DNA of 64,000 bases. It comes from Candidatus Zhuqueibacterota bacterium (GTDB lineage Bacteria; Zhuqueibacterota; Zhuqueibacteria; Zhuqueibacterales; Geothermadaptataceae). The translations under genes and the position numbers were made by a program. Shown one piece after another: positions 16,981 to 25,709 of this stretch. The DNA lies in the NCBI GenBank assembly GCA_030950365.1, contig JAUZRQ010000027.1, forward strand, positions 1 to 64,000. Direction: 5' to 3'. Under the pieces are notes generated by a model, which was not told the DNA's origin, did no database searches, and saw only the letters and a program-made list of their open reading frames with translations. Positions within the stretch are counted from its first letter, which is position 1, and each line of letters begins with the position of its first letter.

Positions 16981-18415
16981 AATGAACTGGAGTTTGCAAG
17001 AGGTCATCGACGCGCTGCCGCTGCGGCACCGGCAGATTGCATCCGGGCAGGTGCTGGCCGAAGCGCCGGCCGGGGTGTGCATCGACTCGCGGCAACTGCA
17101 ACCGGGCGACGTTTTTGTCGCCATCCGCGGCGAACGCCACGATGGCCACGCCTTCGTGAACGATGTGTTCCAGAAACAGGCGCTGGCCGCGATCGTCAAC
17201 GAAGCGTGGTGGCAGGCCAATCACGATCGATATATCGGCCGCACTATCCTGGTGGTGGAGGATACGCTGGCGGCGCTGCAAACTCTGGCCAATGGGTATC
17301 GGCGCCGCATAGATCCGCAGGTGATTGGCCTGACCGGCACCAATGGCAAAACCACCACCAAAGAGCTGCTGGCGCGAGTGCTGGCGCAGCGGTATCGTGT
17401 ACATAAAACCGCGGGTAATTTGAATAACCACATCGGCGTGCCGCTGACGTTGTTGGCCATGCCAGCGGATACGGAAGTGGCGGTGGTGGAAATGGGCACC
17501 AACCATTTCGGCGAAATTGCTGCGCTGTGCAACATCGCCGAGCCGGATTACGGGCTCATCACCAACATCGGTCGCGGCCACACCGAGTTTTTATACGATC
17601 TGGAGGGCGTGCGTAAAGCCAAACAGGAACTGTTCGAATTTCTGGCCGATTCGGGTCTGGCGTTCGTCAATGCGGATGATCCCATGGTGATCAAGGCGGC
17701 GCACGCGGCCGGCGTTCGGCAGCGCGTCACGTACGGATTCGAGCACGAGGCCGACGTTCGCGGCACGGATTTGCAGCTCGATTCCCGGGGCAACGCGCAT
17801 TTCAAAGTGGACAGGAGGGAATTTATCGTCGGCGTGCCGGGGTTGCACAACGCCAGCAATGCGCTGGCCGCGGTGACCCTCGGACGCTATTTCCGCGTTC
17901 CGGAAGAGGATATGGTGGATGCTCTGGCGCAGCCGGTTTCGGAAGTTTCGGGCCGGATGCGCGTATGGACTCTGGCGGGCCGCACCATCATCGATGACAG
18001 CTACAATGCCAATCCGGAATCGATGCGTGCGGCTCTGGAGTTCTTGCAAAAAATCCCTGCGTCTGGGCGGAAGTTCGCGGTTTTGGGGGACATGTTTGAG
18101 CTGGGTGATCTGCGATTGCAAGGCCACCAGGAGGTCCTGCAAACCGCGGCCTCACTCGGCATTCATTTCGTGTGGGCCACCGGCGAGGCCATGGCCGAAG
18201 CATTTCAGGAAGAAGGATGGCATCGACATCCGGGATTCCGGTGGTTTGCATCGCGGGACGAGCTTGCCGCCGAACTCATCAACACCAGTGGTAGCGGCGA
18301 TGTGTTGCTGATCAAAGGTAGTCGGGGGATGCGGATGGAAGAGCTGATCCAGGCGATGCAGTCGCATTTCGAAACCGATCCATCCAGACAAAATCGTGAA
18401 GCCGGTAATCAGTAA
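16970..18415 (+). CDS. murF: UDP-N-acetylmuramoyl-tripeptide--D-alanyl-D-alanine ligase MurF
   Basis: 481 residues with the three-domain Mur ligase layout. The N-terminal domain is MurF-like with DSRQLQPGDVFVA. The ATP-binding P-loop GTNGKTTT is at 123-130. The central domain contains VEMGTNHFGEI, and the C-terminal domain begins near DDSYNANPESM, the latter two being MurF signatures. It adds D-Ala-D-Ala to the UDP-MurNAc-tripeptide in the cytoplasm. It follows ftsI directly with an 11-base overlap. In most dcw clusters murE sits between these two genes, and it is absent here. Confidence 0.95.
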   Translation: MSNKMNWSLQEVIDALPLRHRQIASGQVLAEAPAGVCIDSRQLQPGDVFVAIRGERHDGHAFVNDVFQKQALAAIVNEAWWQANHDRYIGRTILVVEDTLAALQTLANGYRRRIDPQVIGLTGTNGKTTTKELLARVLAQRYRVHKTAGNLNNHIGVPLTLLAMPADTEVAVVEMGTNHFGEIAALCNIAEPDYGLITNIGRGHTEFLYDLEGVRKAKQELFEFLADSGLAFVNADDPMVIKAAHAAGVRQRVTYGFEHEADVRGTDLQLDSRGNAHFKVDRREFIVGVPGLHNASNALAAVTLGRYFRVPEEDMVDALAQPVSEVSGRMRVWTLAGRTIIDDSYNANPESMRAALEFLQKIPASGRKFAVLGDMFELGDLRLQGHQEVLQTAASLGIHFVWATGEAMAEAFQEEGWHRHPGFRWFASRDELAAELINTSGSGDVLLIKGSRGMRMEELIQAMQSHFETDPSRQNREAGNQ

Positions 18416-18430
18416 ACTGCGGGTGGGCAC

Positions 18431-19516
18431 ATGTTTTATCACCTGTTTTATCCGTTGACCAAATATGTATCCGGATTCAATATTTTTCAATATATCACCT
18501 TTCGGGCCGCCTCGGCGGCCATCACGGCGCTACTGATCAGTTTCATTCTTGGACCGGTGGTCATTCGGCTGCTGAAAAAGCATCAGATCGGCGAGGAAAT
18601 TCGCGAAGAGGGCCCGAAGACGCACAAGGCCAAGGCCGGCACCCCCACCATGGGCGGCATCATTGTGCTGGGGGCGGTGATCATCCCCACGGTGCTGTGG
18701 GCCCGGCTCGATAACCTGTATGTGCAGCTGGTGCTATTGGCCACCGTCTGGATGGGAATTGTGGGGTTTATTGATGATTATCTGAAAGTGGTCAAAAAGT
18801 TTCCTAAAGGGCTCATCGGTCGTTATAAGCTGGTGGGACAACTCACGCTTGGGGTCATCGTCGGGCTGGTGATTTTTCATTCCGAAACCTTTGCCGGGGT
18901 GGCCACCAAAACCACGGTACCGTTTTTTAAGAATTTCAATCTGGACGTAGGTTGGTTCTACGTACCGCTCGTGGTGTTGGTAATTACTGCCACATCCAAT
19001 TCGGTGAACTTGACCGATGGCCTGGACGGGTTGGCCATCGGGTTGATTGGCATCGCGGCTACGGCCTGGGCCGGTATCAGTTACATTTCCGGCCGTGTGG
19101 ACTTCAGCGAATATTTGAACATCATGTATCTGCCTGGTGCCGGTGAGCTGACCATTTACTGCGCGGCGCTCATGGGCGCGGCATTGGGATTTCTTTGGTA
19201 CAATTGCTATCCAGCGCAGGTGTTTCTGGGGGATACCGGAGCGCTCTCCTTAGGTGGTGCCCTGGGAACCCTGGCCATTTTGACCAAAAAAGAGCTCTTG
19301 CTGATCATCATCGGCGCGGTGTTCGTGGCCGAAAGTCTGTCGGTAATCCTGCAGGTGTGGAGCTTCAAGCATCGCGGCAAACGGATCTTTCTGATGGCGC
19401 CTCTGCATCATCATTTCGAACTTAAGGGGTTGCCAGAGCCCAAAGTGGTGATCCGGTTCTGGATCGTGGGCATTCTGTTCGCGCTGCTGAGTTTGACCAC
19501 CTTTAAAATCAGGTAG
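18431..19516 (+). CDS. mraY: Phospho-N-acetylmuramoyl-pentapeptide transferase MraY
   Basis: 361 residues with about ten membrane helices. It carries the family motifs: KAGTPTMGG, the catalytic aspartates in FIDDYLK (D115-D116), NLTDGLDGLA (around D196) and the histidine cluster APLHHHFE. It transfers phospho-MurNAc-pentapeptide to undecaprenyl phosphate, forming lipid I. It starts 15 bases after murF and ends one base before ftsW. murD, which normally lies between mraY and ftsW, is missing. Confidence 0.96.
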   Translation: MFYHLFYPLTKYVSGFNIFQYITFRAASAAITALLISFILGPVVIRLLKKHQIGEEIREEGPKTHKAKAGTPTMGGIIVLGAVIIPTVLWARLDNLYVQLVLLATVWMGIVGFIDDYLKVVKKFPKGLIGRYKLVGQLTLGVIVGLVIFHSETFAGVATKTTVPFFKNFNLDVGWFYVPLVVLVITATSNSVNLTDGLDGLAIGLIGIAATAWAGISYISGRVDFSEYLNIMYLPGAGELTIYCAALMGAALGFLWYNCYPAQVFLGDTGALSLGGALGTLAILTKKELLLIIIGAVFVAESLSVILQVWSFKHRGKRIFLMAPLHHHFELKGLPEPKVVIRFWIVGILFALLSLTTFKIR

Positions 19517-19517
19517 G

Positions 19518-20672
19518 ATGATCTTGCGCAAAGGAAAAATTGACTACTTGCTACTCCTCGCGGTGGTTTTGCTGGTCGTGATCGGCCTGACGTTCATTTA
19601 CACGGCCAGCTCGGCCAAGGCCGCCGACCGCTTCAACGGCGACAGCGCCTACTTCTTGAAAATGCAGATCATCCGCGTCATTGTCGGGCTGATGGCCATG
19701 GCCTGGGTGATGCGCGTGGATTACCACACGTGGATTCGCCGCGCGCCGTTGTTCTACTGGCTGATTTTGACCGTGCTGCTGTTCATGCTGTTCATGCCGT
19801 CGTCGTGGATGATCCGCGGCACCCGGCGCTGGATCGATCTCGGTTTTGTGAAACTGCAACCGTCGGAATTTGCCAAATATGCGCTGATTTTCATGCTGGC
19901 CAAGTTTTTGTCCATGCGCGATCTGGATATCAAACGATTTTTTGATGGCATTCTACCGCAACTGATTCTCGTCGGGCTGATTTGCGGGGCCATTCTCCCC
20001 GAGCCCGATGCCAGCAGCGCTCTGATGATCTTTCTCATAGCTCTGACCATGATGTTTGCCGCCGGCGCGCGACTGGTGCACCTGTTCAACATCCTGAGTA
20101 CCGGCGTGCTGATCGTGTTTGCCGGTTTTCTGGTGATTCCCTATCAGCGTGAGCGGCTGTTCAGCTTCATTTCATCCCTGCGCAACGAAAGTGAAATGAG
20201 CTGGCAGGTCAAACAGTCTCTGATCAGCCTGGGCAATGGCGGGGTGTTCGGCGTGGGGCTGGGACAGAGCCGGCAAAAAATGCACTGGCTGCCGGACCCA
20301 TTCACGGATTTTATCTTTTCCATTATCGGTGAGGAGCTCGGGCTCATCGGCACCCTGGGTATCATTGCGCTGTTTGTTTTCATTATTTATCGAGGCTTTC
20401 GCATCGCGCTGAATGCGCCCGATGCCGAAGGTCGTTTTCTGGCCGTCGGCATTACCACGGCCATCGGCCTGTATGCGTTCATGAACATGGCGGTGATCAC
20501 GCATCTTGTGCCGACCACCGGCATTCCCATGCCGTTTGTGAGCTATGGAGGTTCATCGTTGATGACGCATCTGGCGGCGGTGGGCATGCTGCTCAATATT
20601 TCATACCAGAGTAGCCTGCGGTATGTAAAATCGCGATACGGAGTGCGCCATGCCAGCCGGCAATATTTCTAA
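19518..20672 (+). CDS. ftsW: SEDS peptidoglycan polymerase FtsW
   Basis: 384 residues, about ten membrane helices, SEDS family (FtsW/RodA/SpoVE). The conserved C-terminal motif PTTGIPMPFVSYGGSS and GEELGLIG are present. It polymerises lipid II glycan strands at the septum together with the PBP encoded three genes upstream; its place in the dcw cluster argues for FtsW over RodA. It starts one base after the mraY stop, and its own end overlaps the murG start by 23 bases, so translation of the run is tightly coupled. Confidence 0.95.
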   Translation: MILRKGKIDYLLLLAVVLLVVIGLTFIYTASSAKAADRFNGDSAYFLKMQIIRVIVGLMAMAWVMRVDYHTWIRRAPLFYWLILTVLLFMLFMPSSWMIRGTRRWIDLGFVKLQPSEFAKYALIFMLAKFLSMRDLDIKRFFDGILPQLILVGLICGAILPEPDASSALMIFLIALTMMFAAGARLVHLFNILSTGVLIVFAGFLVIPYQRERLFSFISSLRNESEMSWQVKQSLISLGNGGVFGVGLGQSRQKMHWLPDPFTDFIFSIIGEELGLIGTLGIIALFVFIIYRGFRIALNAPDAEGRFLAVGITTAIGLYAFMNMAVITHLVPTTGIPMPFVSYGGSSLMTHLAAVGMLLNISYQSSLRYVKSRYGVRHASRQYF

Positions 20673-21780
20673 ATCCGATAAGCTGCGCGTGGTGATTGCC
20701 GGAGGCGGCACCGGCGGGCACTTGTATCCGGGGCTGGCCATTGCCGAGGCCATCCGGCGGCGCGCCGAAAAGGCACAAATCGTTTTTATGGGAACACCGC
20801 GTGGCATCGAAACACGAGTGGTGCCCAACGAAGGCTACGAACTGGTGCTGCTGCCGGTGCGCGGCCTGCTGCGAAAACTGACGTTTGAAAATGTAGTGTT
20901 TCCGCTTCGGTTGCTGTGGAGCGTCATCCGAAGCGTGCTCTTTTTCAGGCGATTCCGACCGCAACTGATTATCGGCACCGGAGGCTATGTATCGGGACCG
21001 GCGCTGATCGCGGCTAAACTCATGGGGATTCCGGCGGTGATCCAGGAACAAAATAGCTATCCCGGGCTGGTAAACCGGTGGCTGGGGCGGCACGTGACGG
21101 CCGTGTTCATTGCTTTCGAGAACGCGCGGCGCTATTTCCCCGGACAGGAACAGATTTTCGTCGAAGGCAATCCGGTGCGCGGCGTCGATTTGCAGGTGGC
21201 GAAAGAAGAGGCTTACCGGCATTTCCAATTGCAGCCGGATCGGAAAACGGTGCTGATTTTCGGCGGCAGCCAGGGTGCGCGCAAGCTGAACGAAATGGTG
21301 GGACAGATGCTGACAAATCCGGACTTCCTGCAGAACAAGCAGATCTTGTGGATCACCGGGCCGAACTGGTACGAGCGCTGGCGGCATTTCAATGAAAACG
21401 AGGGCGGCCGGATTCGCGTGCTGGATTACTGCCACAACATGCACCAGGCCTATGCGATCACCGATCTGGCCGTGTGCCGCGCCGGCGCGCTGACGATTGC
21501 CGAGCTGACCATCTGGGGCCTCCCGGCCATTTACGTGCCGTTTCCGTTCGCCACCGCGGACCACCAGACGCAAAATGCCCGTGCCGTGGCCGAGGCCGGC
21601 GGCGGGCTCGTTATTCCGGAGCGCGAACTGACCGCTGAGGGCCTGGCGCAAGCGATCGATTCGCTACTGCAGGATGAACCGCGGCTCCGCAGCATGGCCG
21701 GGGCGGCCCGGAAACTGGGCCGGCCCGAAGCTGCCGACCGGATCGCACAGAAGTGTCTCGAATTGATTGAAAGTCGTTGA
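20650..21780 (+). CDS. murG: UDP-GlcNAc:lipid I N-acetylglucosaminyltransferase MurG
   Basis: 376 residues, GT-B fold, glycosyltransferase family 28. The lipid-binding glycine loop GGGTGGH is at 18-24, a second loop GGSQGAR follows in the middle, and the donor-binding stretch IYVPFPFATADHQTQNA is near the C-terminus. It adds GlcNAc to lipid I to make lipid II at the inner face of the membrane. It overlaps ftsW by 23 bases. murC and murB, which usually follow murG, are absent; ftsQ comes next. Confidence 0.96.
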   Translation: MPAGNISKSDKLRVVIAGGGTGGHLYPGLAIAEAIRRRAEKAQIVFMGTPRGIETRVVPNEGYELVLLPVRGLLRKLTFENVVFPLRLLWSVIRSVLFFRRFRPQLIIGTGGYVSGPALIAAKLMGIPAVIQEQNSYPGLVNRWLGRHVTAVFIAFENARRYFPGQEQIFVEGNPVRGVDLQVAKEEAYRHFQLQPDRKTVLIFGGSQGARKLNEMVGQMLTNPDFLQNKQILWITGPNWYERWRHFNENEGGRIRVLDYCHNMHQAYAITDLAVCRAGALTIAELTIWGLPAIYVPFPFATADHQTQNARAVAEAGGGLVIPERELTAEGLAQAIDSLLQDEPRLRSMAGAARKLGRPEAADRIAQKCLELIESR

Positions 21781-21810
21781 AGTTGTAAACTGTTGTTTGG
21801 GATGATTGCC

Positions 21811-22542
21811 ATGCGAAAAGCAGGAAAAATCGTATTCTTCTCAACCAGTCTGTTGCTCATTGTCATGCACCTGAGCCTGTGGATTCAGGACAATCAGGCG
21901 TTTTCGGTGCAAAACATTCGCGTCACCGGCGCGTATTTGGTGTCGGCCGATGAAATTTTGCAGGCGGCGCGCGACGAGGCGCAGAAGCACATTTTTAAAG
22001 CGGATCTTCGGACCATTGAGAAACGGCTGGCGAAATTCCCGCAAGTCAAATCGGTGCGCGTATCGCGCGTGTTTCCAAACAGCATCCGCATCGAGCTCGA
22101 GGAGCGTGAGCCCGTGGCGGTGATTATTGACAACGGCATCTGGGGGGTGGATGCCGAGGGCGTGCTGCTGCCCCGGCTGCAGACCGTGCGTGGGCTCGAT
22201 TTCCCGGTGATCGTCGGCCTGCAATTGCGCAGCTATATCGCCGGTGAAGTGGTGAAGAATCCACGTATTCGCGAGCTGGCAAAAATTCTTGGCGAGCTCC
22301 GGCAGCAAAATCCTGTAGTGTATCATCTGATCTCCGAAATCACCATGAACAAGCTCACCGGCGTGCAATTGACGCTCATTACCCATCAGGTGCCGGTAAT
22401 CCTGGGGCGGGGCCGGTTGATGCAGAAGTTCAACAAGCTGAAATCGTTGTATCAATATTTGTTGGCGACTCACGAAATGAAATCGGTCCGGTATCTTGAT
22501 CTGCGTTTTCACGATCAGATCGTGTTGAAGCGCAAGGCGTAA
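21811..22542 (+). CDS. ftsQ: Cell division protein FtsQ/DivIB-like (POTRA)
   Basis: About 243 residues from ATG 21811; the frame is open from TTG 21793 and there is no strong ribosome site. A short cytoplasmic tail and one membrane helix (about 7-26) are followed by a POTRA domain at about 32-105 (FSVQNIRVTG ... FPNSIRIELEEREPVA) and the FtsQ beta domain. FtsQ joins FtsB/FtsL in the divisome. It lies between murG and ftsA, the expected position, about 30 bases after murG. Confidence 0.88.
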   Translation: MRKAGKIVFFSTSLLLIVMHLSLWIQDNQAFSVQNIRVTGAYLVSADEILQAARDEAQKHIFKADLRTIEKRLAKFPQVKSVRVSRVFPNSIRIELEEREPVAVIIDNGIWGVDAEGVLLPRLQTVRGLDFPVIVGLQLRSYIAGEVVKNPRIRELAKILGELRQQNPVVYHLISEITMNKLTGVQLTLITHQVPVILGRGRLMQKFNKLKSLYQYLLATHEMKSVRYLDLRFHDQIVLKRKA

Positions 22543-22623
22543 CCGGCTATACATGCAACAAGTTAAAGGACTGCATCAGGCATGAAGCACACACTTTTTA
22601 TTGACCAAACAGGGAGGTAGGGA

Positions 22624-23856
22624 ATGGCAAGCGACTACCTCTGCGCGCTCGATATTGGTACGACCAAAATCAGCGCTCTTATTGGCGAGGTGGATGAAAA
22701 TCAGCAGGTGAAAATCATCGGATTTGGAATGGCGCCGTCCGAGGGGCTGCGCCGGGGTGTGGTGATCAACCTGGATAAGACCATGCAATCGATTATCCGG
22801 GCAAGACAGGAGGCCGAGCGCATGGCGGGTGTGGAGATCGAGGCGGTTTATGCCGGCATCGCTGGCGACCATATTCGTAGCGTCAACGGCCGCGGCGTGG
22901 TGGCGGTTGCTGGTGAAAATCATGTGATCACCCAGGAGGATAAGAAGCGCGTGATTGAAGCCGCCAAGGCAGTGGCGCTGCCATTCGACCGTGAAATCGT
23001 GCACATTTTGCCGCAGGAATTCATCGTGGATGATCAACGCGGTATCGACGATCCGGTGGGCATGTCCGGCGTGCGGCTGGAAGCCGAGGTGCACATCGTG
23101 ACCTGTGCGGTAACCGCCGCGCAAAATATCTGGCGCAGCATTGAAGGCGCGGGCATGGGGGTGATGGACCTGGTGCTGGAGCCCCTGGCCAGTAGCTTTG
23201 CCGTGCTCACCGACGACGAAAAGGACCTCGGCGTGGTGGTCATCGATCTGGGCGGAGGTACCACCGATATCGCCATGTTCTATGAGGGCTGCATCCGGCA
23301 CACGGCCATTGTCAGTCTCGGCGGCCGCAACGTGACCAACGACATTGCCCACGGGTTGCGTACGCCGGTGGATCAGGCCGAAGCGATCAAAATTGCCTAT
23401 GGCTCGGCCATCCGGTCGGATTCGGATCGCGATGAATTCGTTGAGGTGCCCGGAGTGGGAGGACGACCGGCACGGAAAATTTCCAAGGACTTGCTTGTCA
23501 ATATCATTCAGCCACGCATGGAAGAAATCCTCATGCTGGCGTACAATGAGGTGAAAAAATCGGACTACATTCACCTGATGACCGCCGGGGTGGTGCTGAC
23601 CGGCGGCGGCGCCATGTTGCCGGGCGCTGTAGAACTGGCCGAGGAGATTTTCCAGATGCCGGTCAAACTCGGCTTACCCCAGCGCATCGAAAGCGTCAGC
23701 GATGAGGTGCAGAAGCCCAGTCACGCTACCGGAGTCGGGCTGATTCTCTACGGGCTCGAGAACCAGGATTTGCTGGATGGCCCTTTTGGCGATAGCGAGT
23801 CGCATGTCTTCAACAAAATTCTCGAACGCATGCGCAAATGGTTCGGGGGAACCTGA
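22624..23856 (+). CDS. ftsA: Cell division protein FtsA
   Basis: 410 residues, actin-like ATPase. Motifs: LDIGTTKISALI near the N-terminus (phosphate 1), VVIDLGGGTTDIAMF (phosphate 2) and VVLTGGGAMLPG (adenosine). The SHS2/1C subdomain lies between the first two motifs. A short C-terminal amphipathic stretch (LERMRKWFGG) would anchor it to the membrane. FtsA tethers FtsZ to the membrane and recruits later divisome proteins. A strong gggaggtaggga ribosome site precedes ATG 22624. It is followed by ftsZ after about 70 bases. Confidence 0.96.
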   Translation: MASDYLCALDIGTTKISALIGEVDENQQVKIIGFGMAPSEGLRRGVVINLDKTMQSIIRARQEAERMAGVEIEAVYAGIAGDHIRSVNGRGVVAVAGENHVITQEDKKRVIEAAKAVALPFDREIVHILPQEFIVDDQRGIDDPVGMSGVRLEAEVHIVTCAVTAAQNIWRSIEGAGMGVMDLVLEPLASSFAVLTDDEKDLGVVVIDLGGGTTDIAMFYEGCIRHTAIVSLGGRNVTNDIAHGLRTPVDQAEAIKIAYGSAIRSDSDRDEFVEVPGVGGRPARKISKDLLVNIIQPRMEEILMLAYNEVKKSDYIHLMTAGVVLTGGGAMLPGAVELAEEIFQMPVKLGLPQRIESVSDEVQKPSHATGVGLILYGLENQDLLDGPFGDSESHVFNKILERMRKWFGGT

Positions 23857-23928
23857 GATTCGAAAAAATGCAGTGAAAGGAAATGCCTTTTGCTGAAACC
23901 ATACAGCCTAAAGCGAAGGGAGATTGCC

Positions 23929-25089
23929 ATGAACTTACGGTTTAACTTTGACGAGAGCCAGACCCCCACGGCCAAGATGCGGGTGGTCGGCGTTGGCGGC
24001 GGTGGCTGCAACGCGGTAAACCGCATGATCGAGGCCAATTTAAGCGGTGTGGAGTTCATCAGCATCAATACCGATATGCAGGCCCTGGAAACCGCCAAGG
24101 CCAACTGCCGCATTCAAATCGGAAAATCCCTGACGCGCGGGCTTGGAGCCGGTGCCGATCCAGAAGTGGGCCGCAAGGCCATCGAGGAGGATCGAGAGTC
24201 GGTGATTGAGTCGCTGGAGGGCAGCGATATGGTTTTCATTACGGCGGGCATGGGCGGTGGCACAGGCACTGGCGCCGCGCCCATTGTGGCCGAAATTGCC
24301 AAGGACCTGGGTGCACTCACCATAGCCATTGTCACCAAGCCGTTTATTTTTGAAGGCCAGAAACGCATGCGCCGGGCCGAAGAGGGGATTTTCGAACTCA
24401 AGGACCGGGTTGACACCCTGATCGTGATTCCCAATCAACGTTTGCTATCGGTGGTGCCCAAGGGTACGCCGCTGACGGCTGCCTTCCGCACGGCCGATGA
24501 GGTGCTTCTGCATGCCACCAAGGGTATTTCCGACCTCATCAGCATTCCGGGCCTGATCAACCTGGATTTCGCGGATGTGAAGACGGTGATGAAAGAAATG
24601 GGCGATGCCCTGATGGGCTCCGGTCTGGCCTCGGGCGAAAACCGGGCGGTGGAAGCGGCGCAAAAGGCCATTTCCAGCCCGCTGCTCGAGGATGTATCCA
24701 TTGCCGGCGCACAGGGGGTGCTGGTCAACATCACCGGCGGAGAGTCCATGGCGTTGCATGAGATCAACGACGCGACCACGGTGATCTCAGAGGCAGCCGG
24801 TGAAAACGCCAACCTGATTTTTGGTGCGGTGATCGATCCGACCATGGATGAAGAGCTGCGTGTGACGGTCATTGCTACGGGATTCCACCGCAATGGCCAT
24901 CATCCGTCCCTTAAAAATGGCCGCAGTCTGCGGTTTTTAGAGAGTGAACTGGATCAGCTTGAAATTCCTGCCTATCAGCGCAAAAACGGAAACCACAATG
25001 ACGAGGCTACAGTTTCGACCGGGGACAGCACCTACGATGAAAACGACCTTGAAGCCCCGGCGTACCTACGACGACGCTGGCGAAAATAA
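23929..25089 (+). CDS. ftsZ: Cell division protein FtsZ with two C-terminal PAY-type peptides
   Basis: 386 residues from ATG 23929, chosen because aagggaga lies 5 bases ahead; an open extension to TTG 23890 has no such support. The tubulin signature GGGTGTG is at 109-115 and the N-terminal [13 protein letters not shown] loop is intact. FtsZ polymerises with GTP to form the division ring. The C-terminal linker is short and contains two copies of the conserved peptide that binds FtsA and other partners: EIPAYQRK at 345-352 and EAPAYLRRR at 375-383, 30 residues apart. Normally there is one. It is the last gene of the cluster, followed by a strong terminator. Confidence 0.96.
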   Translation: MNLRFNFDESQTPTAKMRVVGVGGGGCNAVNRMIEANLSGVEFISINTDMQALETAKANCRIQIGKSLTRGLGAGADPEVGRKAIEEDRESVIESLEGSDMVFITAGMGGGTGTGAAPIVAEIAKDLGALTIAIVTKPFIFEGQKRMRRAEEGIFELKDRVDTLIVIPNQRLLSVVPKGTPLTAAFRTADEVLLHATKGISDLISIPGLINLDFADVKTVMKEMGDALMGSGLASGENRAVEAAQKAISSPLLEDVSIAGAQGVLVNITGGESMALHEINDATTVISEAAGENANLIFGAVIDPTMDEELRVTVIATGFHRNGHHPSLKNGRSLRFLESELDQLEIPAYQRKNGNHNDEATVSTGDSTYDENDLEAPAYLRRRWRK

Positions 25090-25115
25090 ATTTTTGGCGC
25101 TGACTGACTCCCTAC

Positions 25116-25153
25116 AAAAGCCGTTTCAGGATGGTCCTGAAACGGCTTTTTTT
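25116..25153 (+). terminator. Rho-independent terminator of the dcw cluster
   Basis: A perfect 15-base stem (aaagccgtttcagga paired with tcctgaaacggcttt) with a three-base loop is followed by a run of T. It lies 27 bases after the ftsZ stop codon. Confidence 0.92.
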
Positions 25154-25709
25154 AATTATGCTTAGCAAAGAAGGCTTGTAATGAAAAAAGAAGCAAAAGC
25201 TGCATTGGTCGAGCAGTTACGCTTTTTCCGCTCTCCTTATTGAAATTGCTAATAGATGGCCTACAGCCACCGATTGAGGCCCGGTCATAAAACGAGTCCA
25301 GTCGCATTCATTCTTCCGCAGGCTCTATCACTGAAGGTAATTAATTATTGATAAAATTATTATTGAGAGTTTAAATCAAGGACGCATAGCAGGTTTTCTG
25401 TGTTGGATTTCGCCAGGTTTATCAAAGTCGCGGTTTATTAAAACATAAAACACTGTCTCAATTTGATGCGAGGTGTCCTGAATCTCGTAAGGATGGAAAA
25501 GCGGGAAATGAATTGACAATAGATTAATTTTTAAGGGGATAGAGAGTTTAGATTTGTGTGTTTATATTGAAATTTTATGGATATTTCAGGCATACAGTTT
25601 GCTTTAAGTTCGATAATATTCGTTTGGAAGGATTTGGGCATTTCTGGTGATACAGGGAGGTTTTGCCTAAATAAGGCCAGGATGGGGAACATTTAAAAGT
25701 AGGGGAGAT
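25154..25709. other. Intergenic leader of the exopolysaccharide locus
   Basis: AT-rich, with no gene supported. It holds a possible sigma54 promoter at 25588-25603 (separate entry). A TTGACA at 25513-25518 lacks a clear -10 box. A purine-rich aggggagat site precedes ATG 25710. Confidence 0.5.
25588..25603 (+). promoter_or_regulatory. Candidate sigma54 (-24/-12) promoter for the exopolysaccharide locus
   Basis: AGGCAT-N5-TTGCT compared with the consensus TGGCAC-N5-TTGCW: GG (25589-25590) and GC (25601-25602) have exactly the required spacing. The predicted start would give a leader of about 95 bases. Two positions deviate, so the call is tentative. A sigma54 activator is encoded at 60623-62353. 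Confidence 0.35.
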
